A stretch of 64,000 bases of DNA from Paraphaeosphaeria minitans (lineage: Eukaryota > Ascomycota > Dothideomycetes > Pleosporales > Didymosphaeriaceae). The notes beneath the pieces were generated by a model that had not been told where the DNA came from, searched no databases, and was given only the letters and a program-made list of their open reading frames with translations. The position numbers and the translations under genes are program-made. Of this stretch, positions 53,160 through 64,000 are shown in pieces (position 1 is the stretch's first letter; every line of letters starts with the position of its first letter). The stretch spans positions 930,001-994,000 of the forward strand of contig WJXW01000015.1 in NCBI GenBank assembly GCA_015832175.1. The letters run 5' to 3'.

Positions 53160-55721
53160 ATCTGGCCGTCCGTCCCTCGTCGCGCTGCTGAAGGTTTGTC
53201 AGCCATCTTATCGACCTCAGCGGGAAGTGTGTGCATTCGCAGCGTGGTCTGCTCACCTTGCTTGCTCCGCTGCAAAGTTCCCAGAGGGCCCCAGAGGCCC
53301 AGGAGAGAATGAGTAAGGTACCTCACCACTCACCATGCCTGAGAAGTTTGTATTGAAGAGATGTGCAGTATCTGCGGTGAAGTCTTCGGAAACCATCTTG
53401 AGAGAGATCTGTGTGCGTGTGGGCGAGTGGCAGGTACGCTGACACAGGGGAATGTGAGCCTACTATTTATGCTATTGTGCCATCGTCGGTACCGCGGCAT
53501 ATACCCTGCCATCTCCATTGCGACAGAGCTTGTTGAGCTACGATGTGGGGACGTGAATTCGACGACTGGCTCGGCGGCTCCATGCTCACAGTCGAAGGCG
53601 GCTATAGTTTGGATGGGGCCGCGGGATGGGGTCTCTGCTCTGCTCGCAATCAGAGAGTATGCGTATGATAGTAAGCAGTCGGTCTGAAAAGCGGCGTAAA
53701 GTCACTTACGTTTTAGTGCCCTGCCTCCCCCCGCCTCCCCCTGTTTTTAGGGCTTTCAACCGCGAGTGAGCGAGACTCGGTCTGTTGCTTACCGAAGCCG
53801 CAGAAATGGAAGAGAAAATATTGGTGCTAAGCGCCGCACGCATTGACGTCGGGAAAGATAACAAGTGAAGAGAAAAGGCTGACGCAAGCAGCGACTATCA
53901 AGGATTCGTTGGAGTCCAGCAAGAGACTTCCGAGCCCTAACCGTAAGTACATGGACGTGAGGTGGGAGCGTGCCAACGATCCGCCTTTCTTCACCGGTTT
54001 CACCGGCGGCCAAGGGCAGTTCCAGATGATTGGCTGTAGTGGAAGCAAGACCGATCCGTGTTGCGTTGATGATCGGACCACATCATGTTCGTGTGAGCAG
54101 GCTTGTGGATCACCATCGATAGAGAGCCATTGGATTGCTAACCCAGGGTAAACACGTACGAGGAGGGTACGCGTGCGAAACCTGCTGGCCTCGCGGATAA
54201 GCATCGCGGCAGCGTCAGGTTTACCTTTCCACCAATACGACCTTATGTACTGGTTCCCACCTAACTTCCGCGCGGATGCCCCACGCCTTGCAATTGTTGT
54301 GCGTCAGCCTAGTAGGGATGGTGGAAATCCCATACTCTCAGGAGAAGTGTGCGTAACCAACATGGTAAGCCGAGCCATCGGGACACTTCACAGAAGGCAA
54401 TGTTACGAGCTTACGGACCATCGCTTTGAAGTTCGATAGGACGACTAGAAAGGACGCCTTGCAGTGGGCGCCGAGCAGGCCGCCAACCCTCAAGGTTCGA
54501 ATGCTGGGTGGTCAGCCTTGTCATTACGGGTATGGAGAGATCAGGGGTTCAGAACTGTGCCCCATCCGTTTGCTACTATCAGCTAGCCGCAGTAGGCTTA
54601 GACGAAGCATGAGCTGCATACACCCGCATACATCGTCGGTCATGTGATGACATCCATCAGTCGAGGATGCTCGGAGTAGGCCAGCAGTGTGCTATGTGGG
54701 TGCATTCCGGAAGAAGTGCGAATATGGCTTTCTCGTGAGCTAACAACATGGGATCTAGTCCGAGACGACTTTATCGCCGTCAAGCCGCGCCTATTCGCGG
54801 TTAGCATGCGATAGCAGGTCGTAGTCAAGGATTCCCTGTCTCGCGGAGACGGGGCACGAGCACCAGGGTCTCTAGCAAACAGCCGCAAAGCAGCTGTCCA
54901 CTGTGCCGTGTATTGCACCGGGAGAAGACGCGCTTCCGTAGCAAGCGGGCCGAAACACCAGAAATGCCTGCTAGCTGACTGCGGCTCACACTTCCCATCA
55001 TGGAAGGCATGCATCTTGATTGAAGCCTCCGCAGGCTGCCAGCCGCCCCAATTTCAAAAGGGCAGCGCCTGCATACAGCGGGCCATTGCCTCGGGACCAG
55101 CCGCGTGAGAAGCGGGGGTTCAGCTGGTTAGTGCGCGTTTACGGCAAGAATACGGTTAGTCAAGCCCACCAGCGTTCGTGTGGAACTCCTCTACGCCAAC
55201 GCGGCAAGACTGAGCGCGCCGTCAACGTGTCCATGCCTTCTGCCGTACGGTACTCCGGAGTTGGCCGCATCAAGTGGTACAAAACTTTGCTGGACCATGT
55301 AAAGCCGGTAGCGGTAATCGAACATCTGCTGCAGCTTGCGCATTCTTACTCCTAGCATATCACGCATCATGGCGATATGCGCCGTCCAGTCAAGGATGTG
55401 TCGGGTCACTTGAAGCAATCTTCATCACGGCCGTCATTTGGCTGCGCATTGATCTACTCTGCCATCACAGGCACCAATCTGGTTGTCTTTACGCTGATCA
55501 ACTATTCAAACACCCGTGCGATTCACGACCAGCACAGGCATCATCGCAAAGCGCGACTTTATCGATGTTACGTCATCCGTCATCGAACCGTCGCTGTGAA
55601 TTCTTTTGGTCCACAGGACTGTGGGGGGTGGCTAGCGCGGGACGCAATGGCTGGGCGGTTGGATGCTCACATAGGTCTAAGATAATGCATCACCACCCAT
55701 GTCAGCACGCTATGCAGCGCA
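53160..55721. other. 2.5-kb gene-poor stretch
   Basis: Several open frames occur on both strands but none shows a recognisable domain, signal peptide or splice structure. A short C-rich run lies at about 53725-53745. Confidence 0.3.
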
Positions 55722-56258
55722 TCAAGGGAACACGAGGGTGATGGGGTCGATGAGTACAGGCACCGATGTATTGTGAAAGGTCGCGATCGAGAAGTCCACT
55801 CTTGTTGTCGAGCTTGCGATGTTTTGATTGGCGGTGAAATGAAGGATCTCGTAGGATGTAGGCTGCCCGAACAAGCTGAAGGTTGACGACGGAGTGAAAA
55901 GCCCGAATATGTACTCGGGGTTGAGTTCAGCGCCGTCGAACGTACGGCTATCGGAGACACGGCCTTGGACCTGTAGCACGTCAGTGAAGCAGCCATGAGG
56001 GCGGATATACATTGGCTGAGAATATGGTCGAGTTGATAGATAGCGCCTCCTCGACATTGGCGGGGTACAGGAACTTTGACCAGAAGTCGTTTTGCAACCT
56101 CCAGAGTTCTTCGTGGCCAAAGTCTGGGCCCGGAGTACCAGGGAGAGGAACTAGATTGGTCCAGTGAGGCTATAATCGGGACAAGGCGTCGGCAGCTTAC
56201 GTTGATGTTGGAGATATGCCTGTGAGACTCCAATGAAGAGACCTAGAAACATCCGCAT
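55722..56258 (-). CDS. Small secreted protein, three exons
   Basis: Exons 56258-56201, 56150-56011 and 55970-55722 join to 447 nt (148 residues). The introns are 50 bp (GTAAGC...CTCAC...TAG) and 40 bp (GTATAT...CTGAC...CAG) and all phases fit. The start gives a signal peptide (MRMFLGLFIGVSQAYLQ) followed by PLPGTPGPDFGHEELWRLQN, NSTIFSANVQGRVSDSRTFD and SIATFHNTSVPVLIDPITL. This looks like a small extracellular alpha+beta protein with a few N-glycosylation sites. I recall similar secreted fungal proteins but no function; candidate effector only by size and secretion, without a cysteine pattern. Confidence 0.6.
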
Positions 56259-57233
56259 GCTTCGTGCATCTATCGCTGGGAGTAGATCTGATGGTGATGT
56301 TCGAGCGGCCGCAGAAGGTTTGAGTGTGAAAGGAAACTACTCTCTTGGGCATCTGGCCATATCTTTATAGACCAAAATCCATTTCCGGCAGCGTGCTCCA
56401 CTGAAACTGAAAGCGTGCAAGATGCAAAGGATGACGCAACATATCATCTTGATGGGTGATGGGTCGCACCATGTTTGAGGAAAGCCGGCATGGAGCGTGA
56501 AGAGGACGGGGACGCAGATGTGAACGGGGATAACGCTGACCGACTGAAAAATCGTACTGGATGCCCCTAACCGATTTTTAGACCTGGCAAGCCGTGCATG
56601 AGCATCATTGCTCCTTCAATGCCACCCACGCTATACTATCGCAATGGTCTATCACCTTCAGATGGTAACGTGCTATGTGATGTTCTGGACATGAACGTCA
56701 ACCGTCAGCACTCTGCGGCAAAGTTTTCGACCCCTCACGTACACTCCTAACATTCCCGTACAAAAGCTGCATGAATGCTAGTGAACGGGGAGATGGATGC
56801 GCTGATTGCCGTGCTCGGATCTAGAGCTGACCAGACTGTTCCACATAAACGTATCAAGTTCGATGGTACCGATAAGGCACTACGTGAAGCTGAGAACTTC
56901 CCAAAGCGGAGATGACGCCAAGGAAAAAGCGTTTCGACGGAACGAGCAGCAGCACAGGCGAGCGAATGACAAGCCACTCATAACAACTTGGACGGCCCTG
57001 AATAATGGCTGCCGAGAACTCCATAGTCTTAGATGCCAAGTCAATGTTGCCATTGACACGAGTGGCCCTAGTGCTGAAGAGGAAGCCTGCAAATCGCGCG
57101 CGGGGGGGCTATGGCATCTCGCGCTCAAGGACTTAATATCTTAGGTAGCATCCCAATATAAGGGTTGGCATCCATTCACACTCCTTCGATCAGCTTCATC
57201 CCTTCGTGCTTCTACACCATCACCAGCTCGACG
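56259..57233. other. Intergenic
   Basis: Shared upstream region of two divergently transcribed genes. No further gene is supported. Confidence 0.35.
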
Positions 57234-58122
57234 ATGAACCCCCAACTCAAAGCGTTACTGGCTGGAATCGACAACCCGGCTCGTATCCCATCTCCAGAAT
57301 TGACGGGCACAATATTCGAGAAGTATGCTCGAGAAGCTTCTGACAGATGTCTGGGGTTGTCCTCATGGCTCTCTGTTGTGACTGCTACGGCGGTGACCCT
57401 CAAGTCGTCGGCGCTCATGATAGCTCTCTACAGTCATGCCACGGCGGGCAAGGATCTAGCTGAGAGCATTGTGATCGCAGAGTTCATGCGAGATGTAGGA
57501 ATCGGCGGCATAGCTGTGATCGGGGCATGCGAGAACATATTCGTATTGGATAGTACCTGCTGACCACGGACAGATTCCAAGGGTGATTAACATGCTTACC
57601 GCGTTCCATGTTTCGCTCCCCTCCACGGTGAAATTGTCGATCACGAGCACGTGGTCGGACCGTGCAGATGCGAGTATCATCTTCACAATCCAAAGCAATG
57701 GGCAAGCCCTTTGGAAGAGTGTCCACGCTCCGATGGAAGAGGCGATTGATCGCAAATTGGCAAGGGCGCATCCCGATCTTCCGAACTACATAAAAGATCA
57801 CATATACGGCGGCCTATTGATGCGACCTCAAAGTCAGGCAGGTGGCATGGCTGGGAGGATAACAACGAGCCTTTCGGCAATCGCATATCTACGGGCAGAT
57901 CAAGGTTCAAGTCCACAGTTACTAGGTCACGTGTTTGGATTGCAGAAGGCATGGAGAGATGGTTCATGGAGGTTGGAACCGAGCGTTGGCTCAGTTGAGG
58001 GCATACAATGGCTCACCAGCGACGAAGGCTGCGTTTGGGTGCTAGAGATGATTGATGACCTGGTGTCGGCCGTTTCCCATGACCCCATAGATCATCCGAA
58101 GATTGTTAGGGGAAAATTATAG
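57234..58122 (+). CDS. AhpD-like superfamily protein
   Basis: ATG at 57234 (MNPQLKALLAGIDNP). The first part contains REASDRCLGLSSWLSVVTAT and ESIVIAEFMRDVGIGGIAVI; the second part, open to 58122, has IPRVINMLTAFHVSLPS, ALWKSVHAPMEEAIDRKLA, HPDLPNYIKDHIYGGLL and QLLGHVFGLQKAWRDG. The order matches fungal AhpD-like (carboxymuconolactone decarboxylase fold) proteins. The two parts are one frame apart; an intron at 57543-57573 (GTATTG...GCTGAC...CAG) restores the frame but is only 31 bp, so a small deletion or another splice site is possible. Without that join the C-terminal two thirds would be lost. No CxxC redox motif is evident in the part I can read. Confidence 0.6.
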
Positions 58123-58538
58123 AACCTAATCAAAACATCCGGGTGCCACTTAAGAATGTAGTTAGGATCTTTTGTCAAAGCGGATATTTATGTTATAGTA
58201 ACGTTACTTCTCTGTCCTGTCGTCGTCTGCGGTAATCAGGTCTAGCATCTCTAGCTCCTGACTCTTTCCGAGGAGTAAAGACCAACTTATTCGCAGCGGC
58301 TTCCCGGGCACCTTGCGTGTCTCTGGAGAAAAAGACCTATCGCTTAGCGTCGTCAAGTCAGTGGCGGAGCTTGCACTCGGATTAAGCAAGTTCTTGTGCA
58401 CCAGGGGTTCCGCTACAGAGCACCTCGTCCTTGAGGCCACTGGGTCGACGTAGATCGTTCTACGCATATGTAGCAGCAGCTTGACTTGGATTTCTGGATG
58501 AATCGCGTGTTGAGCTGCGGGAGACTCAGCATCACGCG

Positions 58539-61500
58539 TTAGTAACTTTTCTTGAGCATCCAGAGCTTGCCCTGCCGCGTATTCATCTCAACATGAGCAT
58601 TTGAGTGTGCAATTTCAGTGGTTAATCCCGTCTCAAAGAGTATCAGGTTGGTGAACAGCAGCGCAGTACCACGGTTGTGATAAAATGCTATGTCGGCCTG
58701 GGCACGATGAGTAATCAGCAAACATTGGTTTCCAGCGACCAAGCGTTCAGTGATCATTCGATAATGCCACTGCGAGAATCGTCGTCGTCGTCGTCATATC
58801 TGCAGTAGTCCGACTACTGTAAAGGTTTTGGATACCACGGAGTTCGAAAGGCTTGCATTCCCGGATCAGGTACTTCAGCTCGTCGTGTTTGTTATACCTT
58901 ATTGCTGTTGCAACTGGTGATCGGCCTTCCGGATTGACTGCACACACTGCGGCACCGGACTGGATGAGCAGTTCCACCATGTCTAGTTTGCCGCCAAAGG
59001 TGGCTGCATTCAGTGGGCTGCTACGAAAGAGTCCTCTCGGTACTTCAGGATCAGGAAATGCGCCACTATCAAGAAGCGTGCGGAGAGCTGCCGCGTTTGA
59101 GCTGTCCACTGCATGCAACACCGCAGAGCGTCCACTGTTATCCATTGTGTTGACCTGGGCACCATAGTCAAGCAGAAGTCTCATCTCTGGCACCCGACCA
59201 AGAGCCGCAGCCCAGTCCAGCGCGGTACGACCGCTGGCATCTTTCTCAGCAACGGCATTCGGATTGTCTTCCAGCTCGTCTTGGAGTAGCATTGCATCAC
59301 GTAACGTGACAATCCGATGGGCCAAAGGGAATCGATGCGCTTCCTCCCATTCTTCATGATCGAGACTGGGTGGATTTGATGTAATGCACGCGAGCTCTGT
59401 GCTCTCCTTGTGGCTACATTTCATGCGAGCTGAAAAGTCCCAGACGTGATTGTACGATCTGGGTTAGTTGTCAGTGATGAGCTGGGGTTAGTTCGGCGAC
59501 CTCCTTACTCTTCGTCCACGAGTGCCCCTTGCTTCAGGAGAAACTTGACCATCATAATTGGCCATGCCTCCATATAGTGCCCACTAAAATACCATCAGGT
59601 TCTTCTTGACTTATTCAAAAGCAAGTGGTGGAGAAGGGATTGGACCTACTCTTATCATGCTAAATCCTCGAGTGAAGCTTACGGCTCTTGGGGACGCGAC
59701 TCCCCGGCTAAACAGATCTTTCAAACCTTCTATATCTCCCTTTATGGCACATTCGATCGACGGATGAGTATCCTCGACTATGTATTGAAGTGTTGGCTTG
59801 AGTTGTGGCGATGTGTGATAACCGAGTTCGTGGAATGGCGAGATCTCTTGCTGCGGCAAGAACTTGATGCACTGCCTTTGCGGACAGCTTATTTCAGAAC
59901 TACCTCGTTTTTTTGAACCTGTTTGTGTGGCCTCAATCATGCTACCTTCGAACGTTACATGCATGATAGGCTCACCTTCCTTAGGTAACATGAATGTCTG
60001 TTGAGTTTGAGGGCGTGTGTGAGGTTGATATGAGTCTCCAGGTCTATCGTTGCTCTGAAACAAACCTGGATCTGAAGCTCTGAATTCATGCTGCGCAAGA
60101 CCAGCAAGCAACGGTGAGGAGCATAGGATAAGTGCATCGGCATCATCAGACGATACTTCCGCAAAGCGTTCAAGATACGCATTAGCCTGAAATTCACCAG
60201 TCTCTTGATCAAATCGTGATTCTGAGGTCGGCGTCGCACCGGTATCGTCGATGTTTATCATGGCGCTCGTTTCACGAGCACATTGGGGAGTTGTCCATAA
60301 AAACGGTGGCTGCGTGTTCAACGACGTTGCTACCGAAGCAACACATTGTGGTATGGTGGATTCTCTCGACGCGTTCATAGTAGTCTCGTTGTTACCGGTC
60401 GGCTGCATCCCGCCGTGAAGTTGGTCGTTGCTTCGTCCACGATAGTAGATCGTACCTCTTATAGCGGAGAAATGCTCATGTATGACGGGAGTAGTGTCCT
60501 CTTCCTCATCTTCTCCTCCCTGGTTTTCCCCTCCCTCCACGTCTTCGTATTCGTTTGCCACCCTTCTTGTTCTAGGGATCATGATTACTTGGGAAGGAAC
60601 CATACTCTGATCGTTATCCCGGGCGTGCATCGAGCGCCGATCTACCTTCGTTAATATCGATGTAACTTTCGATACCATTACGCATCCATAACATACCGTC
60701 CAGCCTCCTCCGTTTGTACATTGGCGGCTGTTCTTCTGTCGAACTAGGAGTAAAACGTTCCCGGGCCTGCATAGTCATGAGTGCTCTTGGCGCTGTGACA
60801 GCTCTCTCGCCGTGGTGGTCTGGTTGCACTGGTAAATCACATTGATGGAAACTCGTTCCCTCGTGAATTCCATCTACATCGATGTCATAACTTGTGTATG
60901 ATGAGCAAAGGATAGTTAGGCAACGAAACGGGAATCCTGCCTGTTCTGTGATTCAATTGGACATCGGCATCATCTCTTCCTTCACCTGTTTGCTCCGGGA
61001 GGACGTGCTTGTAACTCTTCTCTCCCGTTGCGAAACCGTCAATCTGGAGCACCTCTGGAGTCTCGAAGCTTAGCCCATCCTCCGGCACAGGTAGATGTAA
61101 ATTGTCTTGGGGTATATCGGTTGCCCTTGCGGGGGATGGCGTCGTTCTTGAGATGAAAGTCGTTCGTGATTCGTATGGCTCTATATGTATCGTTGAACGC
61201 CTCTCAGAACGCCCTTCAAGAGTTAAGTCGCGCGTGATGGTCATTTCAGACCCATGGAGTTCCCTTGAAGTTGCTCCGCTTCCCGCGACTAATGTCCTGG
61301 TTTGGGAAGGCTGTGAGGCTGGAATACCCGCCCCAGGCAGTGCAGGTGGAAATACGGACACTTGCCCCTGATTAACACATACAAAGGGTGCCCGTAAGAT
61401 TCCTTCGATGCTCCTTGCAAGCTCTACAGCGCCTGAAACCGTAGCCTTTTCGGCAATTTTTAGATGCATAAGTCGTCGAGCAACCTCATCAAACCGGTAT

Positions 61501-62406
61501 TTGGGAAGACGTTTCTTCCATCTGATGGTTTCAGGCTAGGATCATTTCGGTTTGAGGTCATGCACTCACATCCCTTCTGCAATGTCAGGCCAGAAGAAAA
61601 AGGAGCTGGAACCACATGTTTTATCGGCAAGCGCTCGGTATCTCGAACCTTCTCGTGCTAATGCCTGGAGGCTTTTGGTGTCCTTCGGTGATAACGAAAG
61701 AATTTCGATTGCATAGGTCACTCCTAAGTCTCCTTTTTGAATCCTTGCGTGGTTGGAAAGCGCGGATATACCGTCAAATAAAGCCGCCATTACAAACCTC
61801 CGGAGAATCTTACTAGATGCCGGCAGACTCTCTACTTTAGTTGCATAGCCAATATAATCAATGTAAGACAAAGGTATTTCTAGCTTCTCGCTACGCAGGA
61901 AAGCCTCGGGCTCTTTTCTCCATCTCTGAAAATGAGCTGGCAGTTCGGCAGGCAAAGCGACGTCTTTCTCTTCAATGTTCCAAATCGGACTGCTTCGTGC
62001 GTCGTCGTGCGAAGTCGCGTTGTCTGGCGGAGCCGCATCTTCTGGGCAGGTTGCGTCGTCTGGTGGAGCTGCATCATCTCGCGAGGCTGCATCATCTCGC
62101 GAGGCTGTGTCGTCTTGCGTGGCCGAGCCCTCCAGAGAAGTGACCCAGTGCAGTACATTGCCTGGGGACTTCCGAAACTCAGCCAGGTTACCGCGGGCGT
62201 CTTGACCAAGTGCGCCTTCATCGCTCCATAATTTTGCGAAGTACTGCTGGATGCGTTAAAAGCCGACACACGTTCACACCCATCATGAATGAAACCTTTT
62301 TGTCGCCCAGTAGATCAGCGAAAGTATAGAACTCAAGGTCTGCCCTGAGAGCCTTGCTGACTTCGGCACCCATTGGTGTGTTGAGGTGATGGGGAATGAG
62401 GAACAA
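58539..62406 (-). CDS. Long multi-exon ankyrin-repeat protein, function unknown
   Basis: Exon A 62406-62296 (FLIPHHLNTPMGAEVSKALR), intron 62247-62295, exon B 62246-61570, intron 61522-61569 and exon C from 61521 join in frame (ILRRFVMAALFDGISALSNH in exon B; WKKRLPKYRFDEVARRLMHL at the start of exon C). The middle (about 60900-59640) is disordered and acidic, and joins between 60900 and 60680 are unclear. The C-terminal part carries ankyrin repeats (59424-58747: ALDWAAALGRVPEMRLLLDY, AVLHAVDSSNAAALRTLLDS, DMVELLIQSGAAVCAVNPEG) preceded by THPSIECAIKGDIEGLKDLF. The last block (58757-58539) may belong to another exon. Whether all pieces form one intact gene is inferred from strand, spacing and splice signals. 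Confidence 0.5.
62030..62125 (-). repeat. In-frame Asp/Ala-rich minisatellite in the ankyrin gene
   Basis: An 18-24 bp unit encoding variants of SRDDAA/PPDDAT is repeated about six times within exon B of the ankyrin protein. The two adjacent TCGCGAGGCTGCATCATC copies on the plus strand are identical. The reading frame is kept throughout. Confidence 0.7.
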
Positions 62407-62493
62407 AGAGCACGCATCTGAGCGATTTAGGACTATGGATTGCTCTGGGCGTAGGCAAACTTGAGCCTAGCGCGCCACAAGCGACACCGCTGT

Positions 62494-62551
62494 GCCCGTG
62501 CATACGCTAGGCCTGAACTTGTGGATAGTTCCCCGTAGCGTATGCACGGGC
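62494..62551. repeat. Perfect 16-bp inverted repeat with 26-bp spacer
   Basis: GCCCGTGCATACGCTA at 62494-62509 and its exact reverse complement at 62536-62551. It lies about 90 bp upstream of the proposed start of the ankyrin gene, so it could be a dimeric regulator site, a cruciform or a tiny transposon remnant. Confidence 0.7.
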
Positions 62552-63150
62552 AGACTTGTACTAAGAGTTGTAGGCATTGACTATTCGACAACCCCTCATC
62601 CACCCGATTGCAAATAGGGACAAGCAGGGTTCGACCCTGGTCTATTTGAGCTGCAAGGTTTGACTGAGGCTCTGGTATCGCTTTTCCTAATTACGGCTCC
62701 TGTCTGCATTTGGGCTTAGACGTGGAATGCAACAAATTTTGACCATGGCGGATCTCCCACCAAATCGCGGGTTTTCATGCATATGACCACGATCAACATC
62801 TCCCGACTGTGCAAAACACTCAGATTGCGGCGTTCATCTAGGCACAGAGCAGCCGTCTCCTTCTTGTTATTGTGTCTTCGTCACGGGAGTTGACTTGAAC
62901 GAGATGGACACCCGAGACTAGTTGTCACCTTGAAGATACACTCGGGTAGCACCCGCGTTCATGTCCGTCTAGCGCCAAGACACAACCTTGGAAGCAATTA
63001 GCATGTGCCACGCTAACACCGTTCCCAAGCGGACGTTCTCGCCGGTTCACTTATAGCATGCATGTCCGTCTCACAAGGCTGGGACGTCCGCCTTCACCAG
63101 TTGCCTTCCTGCATATTCGCCCCCAGCACCCTGAGGCTTACGTTCACCGG
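62552..63150. other. Intergenic
   Basis: Between the divergent ankyrin gene and the membrane protein gene. It contains a B-box-like GGGTTCGACCC at about 62623 but no complete tRNA can be folded by eye. Confidence 0.35.
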
Positions 63151-63942
63151 ATGTTAGACCTATCGCCTGGAGTTCTTGTGTGTGCGACACTCATCTTCGC
63201 CCTTAGCAGTGCGCATATTTACCTCTGGGGTCGCCCATACAACATAGTTTGGTTGTCTTTTGTTGGCCTCGTACTTTCAATTACGCCTTTTGTCGTCTGG
63301 CAAAGGAGAAAGGAGAAGCCCCAACAACCTATAGATCAGTATGCATACTTATTTGCACTCGTGGTACCTGAAGTCTATGGGCTCTGTGTTGAGGTTTGTG
63401 CTCATTCTTTTGAACACTAGAGAAGACTAAAAATTAAGGTATACATTTGCTGGCGGAGCATCGCCAGGTCCAACATCCCAAACACTACTCAACGCCTACC
63501 TTTCGTCACACCGTTGCGTTCACCAGCACTCAAGCTGATACAAAAGATATGGCGGAGCTTCAATGCAATTGAGTGGTCTATCATGAGCGTCGGCGTGATT
63601 GCTACCACACTCCAACTCCTAGAATTCTCCGGCATTATCATAGTGGGGAAACAAATGCCTCCCCCTTTCGCTGGCAGACTTATATTCCACGGATTGGTAA
63701 CATTTATCCTCGTTTACCTTCTCTGCAGAAGTGCAGACTATAGGCACCGAAAGCTTGTATGCTTTACGTGTTGCTTTGCGTCCGCACTTGTTAGCGATAT
63801 AGCCTTGTTCATATTATATCATGCTCTCCCTAGTGGAGGTACTCGTCCCAGTGGAGATTTAGACGTATATACGCCACTACACAAAGTAAGTTGCTCAATC
63901 GTGCTTCCTGGGCTTACTTTGGATATATTCCTTGTGTTCTAA
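63151..63942 (+). CDS. Small multi-pass membrane protein, at least two exons
   Basis: ATG at 63151 gives LDLSPGVLVCATLIFALSSA and IVWLSFVGLVLSITPFVVW, two membrane segments, ending at a likely donor (GTTTGT) at 63394. A downstream frame on the same strand (about 63527-63942) has further hydrophobic segments (IMSVGVIATTLQLLEFSGII, LIFHGLVTFILVYLL, CFASALVSDIALFILYHAL). The acceptor between them is not settled: CACCAG at 63526 is attractive, but the phase does not match without another change. No family is recognised. The 3' end may lie beyond the window. Confidence 0.45.
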
Positions 63943-64000
63943 AAGCCTTCTTTCTATCCCTTTTGCTCCTCGTGCGGCTTGCGCCCCCCTTTTTACGAAG

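Noticed and set aside
58747..62406. An NLR with ankyrin sensor
   Set aside because: No NACHT or NB-ARC P-loop was found in the exons I could join; only ankyrin repeats and disordered or unknown regions.
62570..62660. tRNA gene suggested by the B-box-like GGGTTCGACCC
   Set aside because: Only the T-arm-like hairpin is present; no A box, anticodon arm or acceptor stem could be paired.
1..64000. A Starship giant element with a DUF3435 captain carrying the Spok-like gene
   Set aside because: No tyrosine-recombinase captain or element boundary is recognisable in the window; it could lie outside, but nothing here supports it.

Overview
The window looks like an accessory, transposon-rich stretch of a filamentous ascomycete genome (Pezizomycotina; Dothideomycetes is a guess from the mix of families). 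The grounds are short GT-AG introns of about 40-110 bp with CTAAC/CTGAC-like branch points, HET-NACHT-WD40 and F-box/ankyrin genes, Fot1/pogo, Tad-like LINE, copia and hAT elements, and nonsense codons mostly readable as C:G to T:A changes, as expected from repeat-induced point mutation (RIP).

Layout. 1-2.9 kb: a HET-NACHT-WD40 NLR broken by one nonsense codon, with most of its WD40 tract lost. 3.3-10.4 kb: nested transposon relics (pogo, four 5'-truncated LINEs, a copia LTR end). 11.2-12.7 kb: an apparently intact three-exon gene of unknown function, followed by relics of a polyketide synthase and a zinc-finger/JmjC gene (to 16.3 kb). 17.8-26.3 kb: three copies of a repeat with an internal palindrome, alternating with relics of host genes (mitotic cyclin, F-box/ankyrin, DEDD exonuclease, BTB). 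27.1-29.25 kb: an almost complete Fot1/mariner element with 45-bp perfect inverted repeats and a TA duplication, lying beside a second transposase relic that ends at its TA. 29.8-39.4 kb: an intact five-exon multi-pass membrane protein gene, a MITE-like repeat, a broken paralogue of the membrane gene, and an hAT transposase relic fused in frame to a copia gag. 40-42.7 kb: a broken deoxyribosyltransferase-like gene and small relics.

The most interesting locus is 43.3-45.8 kb. A single open frame carries an N-terminal heptad-repeat coiled coil, a PD-(D/E)XK-type nuclease domain, a small Cys/His cluster and a C-terminal protein-kinase domain. That is the order seen in the Spok family of spore-killing meiotic drivers, and the catalytic residues I can recognise are all present. 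An unfamiliar multi-exon gene lies just upstream on the same strand.

50-64 kb is calmer: an Rds1/ferritin-like secreted protein, a small secreted protein, an AhpD-like gene, a long multi-exon ankyrin gene and a small membrane protein, with gene-poor stretches between. I recognised no rRNA, convincing tRNA, CRISPR array or Starship captain recombinase. Splice models were built by eye from reading-frame continuity and splice signals.
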